DNA of 64,000 nt from Agapanthus africanus (taxonomy: Eukaryota > Streptophyta > Magnoliopsida > Asparagales > Amaryllidaceae), in the NCBI GenBank assembly GCA_030015575.1, contig CM057338.1, positions 307,771,827-307,835,826 of the forward strand, read 5' to 3'. Each line of letters opens with the position of its first letter. Position 1 is the first letter of the stretch. Under the pieces are notes generated by a model. It saw only the letters and a list, made by a program, of their open reading frames with translations, did no database searches and was not told the DNA's origin. Shown one piece after another: positions 57,378 through 64,000 of this stretch. The position numbers were made by a program, and so were the translations under genes.

Positions 57378-57491
57378 TACTCCTGTAAAAGAAAATCAAC
57401 AAAATTAGCAGACAGACTGATTAAGCAATTTTTGATTCAAAACAGGCGTAGGAAATTAAACTCCCTGAGAGCAATGCTCTACAGACAGGAG

Positions 57492-60158
57492 TGACACCCG
57501 TCAATATCAGTTATGAAAGGAGTTTAAAGAAATCCCCCGAGAACATTGAGAGCTTTGCTTTGAAAAGATGATATAATTCATCAAAAAATAAAATCCCGTT
57601 TTTAATCTTCAAAGATCCATGAAAAATTCTTAAGAGTTCTGCTATATGATATAAAAGGAGCAAAGCTCTATTAATGAATCAAGAAATTATAAATAAAATC
57701 CTTTTAGAGAGTAAAGGCTCTATTATTAGAACCCTAAAATGGTTCTCTTTAGATCAAAGATCTATAAAGAGCAAAGTTTGTTAATGGGTAAAACCCTGGT
57801 TTCTTAAAAGTTTTAAACTATACCTAAGTTTTAACAGAGTTTTACTCTTGAAAAGTCCTTAAAGCCTAAGAGCAATGCTCTGAATAAGAGATAATTCTCA
57901 AGGGGGTGATGAAAATCATCTAAGGGACCAAAGGACCTATTTATAGGCATTGAGAGCCGTTTCAACTTCCAAATGATGGCGCAATGGTTGGAATTCTGCC
58001 ACCGCTGCGCTCACGTCTGGGGCCACGTCAGCGCAACGGTGGGGGGCATTTGTTTCCTCCAATCAGAGCAAAGCTCTGTTCAAATTCTAAGGCGGGAAAT
58101 AAAGAAACGCTTCCGTTTTCCCCAATCAGAGCAAGGCTCTATTTTAAAATTCAAATTTTAAAGGAAGCAACGCTTCAGATAACTTGCGTTCTGCGCTGCG
58201 CGACGCGTGTCAGTGCAGGTGCGCTAGCACAGTCGCGCTGCGCTCTGCGCTGCGCGACGCGTGTCAACGTAGGTGCGCTAGTGCAGCCGCCAACTGTGCC
58301 AGCACTAAAACTTAAATAATGAATTATTAAATCAGAATTAAAATTCTAGAAAGAACTTTTTAATCTTATTAAAACAAGAAGATTATCTTCTGTAAAACAG
58401 AGGCCTTAGGATCAAAGATCCAACGGTGGGGAAATATCTCCAGATCAATCAGAGAAAGATCTCTGTAACTAACCTAACAAACTAATTGGCCCTATATAAA
58501 GGCCCCTAGACTCCAAGTCTCAGATATAAAAACATCCTCTAAAAACTTTGAGAAAAACTCAAAGAGAAAAAAGGCAAGCGTTTGAAGAAAGAAGATCATC
58601 TTCTTCAAGGTAAAGAATTAAATTCTTGGAAGAACAGAGATGAAAACATCTCACAAAAAGAAGAATTTCTTCTAAAAAGATAAAAAATCTAAGAAAAAGA
58701 TCAAGATCTTCATTACAAAAAAAGAAAAAAAATATCAAAAAAGATCCAACCACAAAAAATTAAAAGAAGTAATTTACTTCATTATTAAATCTTTTGATCT
58801 ATATAAAGGCACAGCCTTTTGATGAACCATTGGTTCTTGAAACTTGAGGTAGAACCTCTTTAGAACCAAAAAGATTCTTTTCTTTGATCTAAATTTGATC
58901 AAGATGCACTCTGCGCTATTGAACAGTGCCCTGCACTCTTAATTTGCGCTGTTGCGCTCCTTGGACTGACGCAAGTCACCAGAGAGCGCCACGTGTCAAT
59001 CTGCGCCTTGCTCTCCTAAAAACAGAGCGCCGTGCCCTTGGATTGGCGCACTGCACCAGAGCGCGCCACGTGTCAGCAGCGCACTGGCGCAGCGCACTGC
59101 GCTAACAGACTTGCGCTCACCCGAGCGCGCCATGTGTCAGCAGCGCATGCGCTGACGCCTTGTGCTCTTTAATTGGCGCAAAACGCCTGACAGACTACGT
59201 GGCGCACTGTCAGATTATTAAATACTGTGCATTATTAAGAAAGGGCAGAGCCCAATTAAAAGGCCTAACAGGCTAAATATAAATGCTGTGCATTATTAAA
59301 AAAAGGGGGGCAGAGCCCAAATAAAGGTCTAATAGACCAAAAATGAATGCTATGCATTATAAAAGGGCAGAGCCCAAATAAATTCTCAACAGCCCATATG
59401 TTCTAACAGAATTTAGTCCCAAATTGGACTATAGATCTCCCAACCTACATTGGTTCAAGGGTACATCTCTGAACTCCTCTGATATTTGTCGTTGTAATCC
59501 TTCAACGTCTTTAGAGAGGTGACGGGTCCCGACAGCCATACACTCCACGGACTACAATGGACCACCATGTCCCTAAACTGGCAATTTGCCGAAATGTTCC
59601 TAAACTAAACAATAGAGGCCAAATGCTCTCTTGTCGGATCTAAATGATCCTGTTAAGTTGATCTTAGTCTGGAAATTCGACTAACGTATCCTTAACAAAC
59701 GTTTAAGTTGATCTTAGTCTCAAATAAGGCTAACGTATCCTTAAACCAAAACCCCAAATCCAAATCTAAGAAAATACGGATTTGGACTAATCCACGTCCT
59801 ACAGGCGACAACATAAATTAGTCTCCGTATACAATCCACAGGCAACCACAAACAAAACAAACACCTACAACACGAAGTGACCATCTGGAGAAGGAGAAAG
59901 TTGTTACCGCGATGCGGTAGCGTAATTAACTGCAGGGGCTTGCGCTTGCAGGGAAGAGCTTCCCCGCAATCAAAAACCCCTCGAACGAGGGGGAATCTGA
60001 CGAAGTCTGCTACATCGGCCTTATCCGTTTAAACTTTCGATACACGTTGCCATAAATCAACTTGGCATCTTCGGAGAGGTGGACGGATTGCACCTATTAG
60101 TATCTGTCCCGAATCTCAGGCAAGACGTCCCTGTCGCGCCGTCTTTCGGAGGGGAACA
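57492..60158 (+). repeat. 3' LTR of element C
   Basis: Pairs with 46820-49434. Has the same TATA boxes, hairpin chain and GC-rich CACGTGTCAG block, plus an extra copy of a ~50-bp ctgcgctgcgcgacgcgtgt unit near 58230-58290. Ends ggggaaca, followed by copia sequence. Confidence 0.9.
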
Positions 60159-63100
60159 ATGATGTGATAGATTCTGTATATAGTATATGTGATATATTAT
60201 ATAGACGTTGCTTATGTTTTACACCCGCGCTAGCCCTGTCCCGCTCTGCCGTTAGTTACCTAACCTAACGGTGCATGACGGTACATCGAGACGAATGCGG
60301 ATGGCATAAGTGTACGTTGTATTTATCTGTGATGTTTAGGTAATTTAAAATGATGGAACTTCATTAATGAGATTAATAAAATAAAAGAAACCTAAAGATG
60401 TTGTAGAAACTTGTTTTAAAAACTGGTAGCTCTAGTTCTTGCTTTGCATAGCGGTATTCCTTGTAGAATATCCAGCACCTTATTCGTAAAGGAAAGAGTG
60501 GAGATCCCTTTACCGGGAGTGACATCTTTAGCGAAACTAGAAGATACTACAACCCACTCAATTTGTCTTTTGATTGCTTCTATAGTTTTTGCTTTGCATA
60601 GTGGTATTTATGAAATATCCTGCACCTTATTCGCTAAGGAAAGAGCCGAGATCCCCTCACCGGGGGTGACCTCTTTAGCGAAACTAGTAAAAGCCTAAAA
60701 AACACCCATTTTCAAAATCACTCGATTCTACAACGATATCAAGTTCATTACGCAAAAGGTTTTCATAAAAACCTGTCGTAGCCCTCCATCATTTCAGATA
60801 AGTACTACTTAGTATTCGTGCTACGTTTGTTAACCTTGTTAAGGCATAGTGTGCGGTAGCTGATTAGTGCTTATCTGCTTAAGCATATGATGCGATTAGA
60901 TTAGGGTAGTCGTACGAATTTGTTGACCTTGTTGTGGGTCGTGCGGGTGGGTTTAATTCAATCAGGAAATGACGGGTTGAACTTGACTAGCACTTATGAT
61001 TTGTTGACTTTGTTAAGGTTATAAATTGCTAGGGACAAAATATTATCGGGAATTTCAAGTGTTGAAATTTTCAATGAGATTGCATACCTTCTATAAGATA
61101 GTTGGATCCCGATACCCACTGCGAGTAAGAATTACTCCTGGGAGAGTTTTGCACATTACAATAAGCCGATCAAGTAGGTGTCTAGAAAGGTGTCAACGGG
61201 GTTACGCCCCTGGGAAAACGAGGTTTATTTTAATTAGGTCCATAGAAAAGCACGGGGAACCTCCCTCAAAGTACCGGCACTGGCCTAGCTGAAAGATTGG
61301 CTAACTTGTAGGGTGTAATTAATCCCGGCTAGTCTTTCCTTTTAGGGTTTGAAGTAAGATTTGATAAAAAACAGTGGGAGCCATCCTGATTAGATTAAAT
61401 AATAACCAATCTAATCTTGCAAGAGTATACACCGAGTGTTTTCTTCTCTCTCTCCAGGTAGCGATCATATCACGCCTTAATCAAGATAATAATATGGATA
61501 TATTGACCGAACCCGCTTGTTATACTGTACTGGGGAACGTTGGTCTCGCTTTACCTTAATTTTGTTAGAAGATCGAGCAGGAGATAGGAGATTACTAGGA
61601 TTCTCGTGCCGCCCAAATGAAGAAAGTGCATGATGATACATCTTCTTCGGGTGTGTTCACTATAGAGAACTGTTTCTCAGCATCCTCTACGTTCTGGGTA
61701 TGAGATACCGGATCAAGATCCCACATATGTAATCTATTACATGGGCTACAGAGAGGTAGAGAACTAGGAATGGATGATAAAGTTTCAATTGTTGGAAACG
61801 GTGCAATTTTTGCAGCCAAGATGTTGGCAGTTATCACCCTGTATTACCCAATACATTGATTCTGAATGAATGTTATTAGATACCGAACCTGATATACAAT
61901 ATCATATCAGTCTCTTTATTGAGTAAAAAAGGATATAATTTTGTTTTGTTGGATAATGTTTTGAACATTTCCTATATCAAAAGTTGATCGGTTCAGGCGT
62001 GTTATCTAAAGGCATATACGTTCTAAATCAAACCACAGTTCTTAACGTATAGAACACGCACAAGAGGAAGAGTTCAGAAATGAATGAATCCTCCTTGAGG
62101 CATTGTAGACTAGGTCATATCAATACGACCCGACTAGCTAAGTTGCATTAAGATGCATATTTAAATCAGTTTGAATTTATATCTTGTGAAACTTGCCAGT
62201 CATGTCACAAAGATAAGATGACCATAACTCCGTTTATTGGAAACAGAGAAAGAGTTAGTGAACTCTTGGGATTGATACATGATGATATATGTAGGTCCCC
62301 TGTCTACACATGCCAGGACTGGTTCTTTGTACTTCATTATATTCATTGATGATCTCTCAAGTTTCAGACATATGTTCCTGTTGAAACACAAGTCTGAAGC
62401 TTTTAAGAAATTCAAAGAATATAAATCTGATGTAGAGAACAAAAATGGGTATAAGTATTATGTCCTTTGATGTGATCAGGGAGGAAATTACTTGAGTACG
62501 GAGTTCCTGGACAATTCAAAAGGAGAATGAGATTCTCTCTCGGCAATACTCCTCCTCATACACCATAGCACAACGGTGTATCGGGGTGGAGCAATCGCAC
62601 CCTATTAGATATGGTGCACTCTATAATGAGTACTACTGAGTTGCCTATTTCCTTTTAGGGAATTGTGCATTTGAGAAGTTGCATACCTATTGAATAGTGT
62701 TCCAACCAAATCAGGTGCCTACCACTCCATATGAGAAATGGTATGGGAAGAACCCATATCTTAAGTAAGTTAAGATTTGGGGTTGTCCGGCCTATGTCTA
62801 AAAGCAAAATCTGGACAAGCTCGAGAAAAGGTCAGATCTATGGAAGTTTGTTGGATATCTCAAGCATTCGCAAGGGAATATCTTCTACCGCACCGAGGAA
62901 CAAAAAGTGTTTTATTTCTCGGCATACCACCTTTTTTAGAAAAGGAATTTCTTATGAAGAAATTAGTGGTCATAAGGTAGAACTAGAAGGAGTTCCAGCT
63001 ATACAAACTACAGCTGACGATTTGGTAGAACCGGAGGATTCAATAGTTCTCGACGGACCTCAGCCACTCTGCCGATCTGGTAGGGTACCTCATCCACCTG

Positions 63101-64000
63101 AGAGATACTTCAGTTTTCTTTATGACAGTGGGAGCGAGGATTGCATCATGAGATGATGACCCAACTAGTTTCGAACAGGCCATCAAGAGTGGGGACTCTG
63201 TAAGAATGGCTGGATGTTAAGTGATCTGAGATGGAATCTATGTACACCAACAAAGTATGGACTTTGGTTGCTCTATCTGAAGGGTTAAATCCCCATCAGG
63301 AGCAGGTATATCTTGAGAAGATTACTTGGTGTAGATGGAAAAGTTGAGACTTTCAAAGCTAAACTTGTTGTAAAAGGTTTTCGTCATCAATCAGGTGTGG
63401 ATTATGATGAAACCTTTTCTCCAGTGGCTATACTTAAGTCCATCCGGATCCTACTTTCCATTGCTACATACCATGACTATGATATTTGGCGGTTGTGTAT
63501 CATGACTACTTTTCTAAATAGTGATTTAGAAGAGAGCGTCTATAAGTACACAGCCAGAGGGCTTCATAAACAGTGGGAGCAGTGGAAACGTGTACAAGTT
63601 GCTTTACAGGTTAAAGAAGGCATCGCGGAGTTGGAATATCTGTTTTGATGTGGTAGTCAAAGTGTTTGACTTCATCAAAATGGTAGATGAACCTTGTATA
63701 TACAAAAAGATAGTAGAGAGTAAGGTGATTTTCCTCGTATTGTACGTTGATGACATACTCTTGATAAGGAATGTGTTTCCTATGCTACACTCGGTCAATC
63801 TCCTCTTATCACATTGATTCTGCATATAGGATCAAGGTGATACCTCATAAATCTTGGTTATTGGATCTATGAGATAGATCTAAGTGGATGTTAGGATTCT
63901 CACTAGGTGTAGTGAGATGGTATCAATCGATCCTGGGGAGAATCACTGGATGGCTTCCAGGGTGGTAAGGTCGACTGAATGTCAGTCACAGGCATTATTT
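60159..64000 (+). mobile_element. Ty1/copia internal region H, cut by the window end
   Basis: Runs parallel to D from its position about 35850 to about 39520, with roughly 10 percent difference by eye. It may be the continuation of F beyond element C, but the F leader and the start of H do not join in a simple way. Leader repeats at 60437-60690 and 60826-61020 match those of D. Fossil. Confidence 0.8.
61590..64000 (+). pseudogene. pol: pol region of copia H
   Basis: Protease-like remnant near 61640-61770, integrase start with VGPLSTHARTGSLYFIIF and FRHMFLLKHKSEAFKKFKEY near 62280-62440, linker with CRSGRVPHPPERYFSFLYDS near 63070-63130, and reverse transcriptase from 63313: KAKLVVKGFRHQSGVDYDET, FSPVAILKSIRILLSIATYH and, near 63740, LVLYVDDILLIRN (YVDD box). 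Better preserved than the D copy but also broken. Runs off the window before RNase H ends. Confidence 0.82.

Larger units (their letters stand above)
46273..60158 (+). mobile_element. Tat-lineage element C (plus strand) with a partial tandem copy upstream
   Basis: LTRs at 46820-49434 and 57492-60158, primer site 49440-49457, gag 49584-53155, a repeat-rich 3' region to about 56860 and an antisense gene 57377-56871. Upstream of the first LTR, 46273-46819 repeats the sequence that precedes the second LTR (56947-57491). The order is therefore internal end, LTR, internal, LTR: a truncated tandem sharing one LTR. No reverse transcriptase or integrase is recognised. LTR copies differ by a few percent by eye plus an extra ~50-bp duplication in the second, so C is older than D. 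Gag has several breaks. Confidence 0.88.

Noticed and set aside
45481-60200. F and H as one element simply split by C
   Set aside because: The F leader to 46272 does not align with the D leader, and H restarts at a position equivalent to only about 450 bp into the D internal region, so a simple join is not shown. Left open.

Overview
The window reads as plant (angiosperm-type) nuclear DNA from a repeat-rich, probably pericentromeric or intergenic region. I found no host gene, tRNA or rRNA. Almost every base belongs to LTR retrotransposons nested in one another: Ty3/gypsy of the Tat lineage (three related elements called A, B and C here), one chromovirus-like gypsy fragment (G), and Ty1/copia elements (D, E, F, H). 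All coding regions are fossils with many breaks.

Layout. G, the 3' part of a Tekay/Del-like gypsy element, fills 1-2462. Element A (minus strand) starts at 2463. Its 3' LTR (2463-4521 plus 17852-19201) is split by complete-length element B (4522-17851, minus strand, 5-bp target duplication ctttt). A's internal region runs 19202-31383 and its 5' LTR starts at 31384 and stops at about 33060. Copia sequences follow: a partial LTR E (33061-33179 and about 42162-42900) is split by copia element D (33180-42161, almost identical LTRs). Then come copia LTR F (43283-45480) with its leader, a Tat element C on the plus strand with a partial tandem copy upstream (46273-60158), and copia internal sequence H (60159 to the window end).

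How the parts work together. B still shows the full Tat order gag, protease, reverse transcriptase, RNase H, a second (archaeal-type) RNase H, and integrase. A shows gag and integrase; C shows gag only. Both A and C carry an extra antisense gene that starts beside the 3' LTR. In A it resembles the plant mobile domain and has at least seven small GT-AG introns; in C it is an unrelated, unrecognised protein. Both appear to be driven by a TATA box on the opposite strand inside the LTR, so these LTRs look bidirectional. Introns in an antisense gene are not removed from the sense genomic RNA, which would let them survive retrotransposition.

Most unusual signal. LTRs of the Tat families, and of the unrelated copia families, contain chains of short near-perfect hairpins (arms 5-12 nt, loop nearly always 3 nt). 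Arm sequences differ from one hairpin to the next, and between homologous copies, while staying complementary (compensatory or G-U changes). A second system of five hairpins in fixed order, with conserved loops and variable stems, recurs six times in the 3' regions of A, B and C. I know of no description of either. They may reflect selected RNA structure, or fold-back template switching during reverse transcription.
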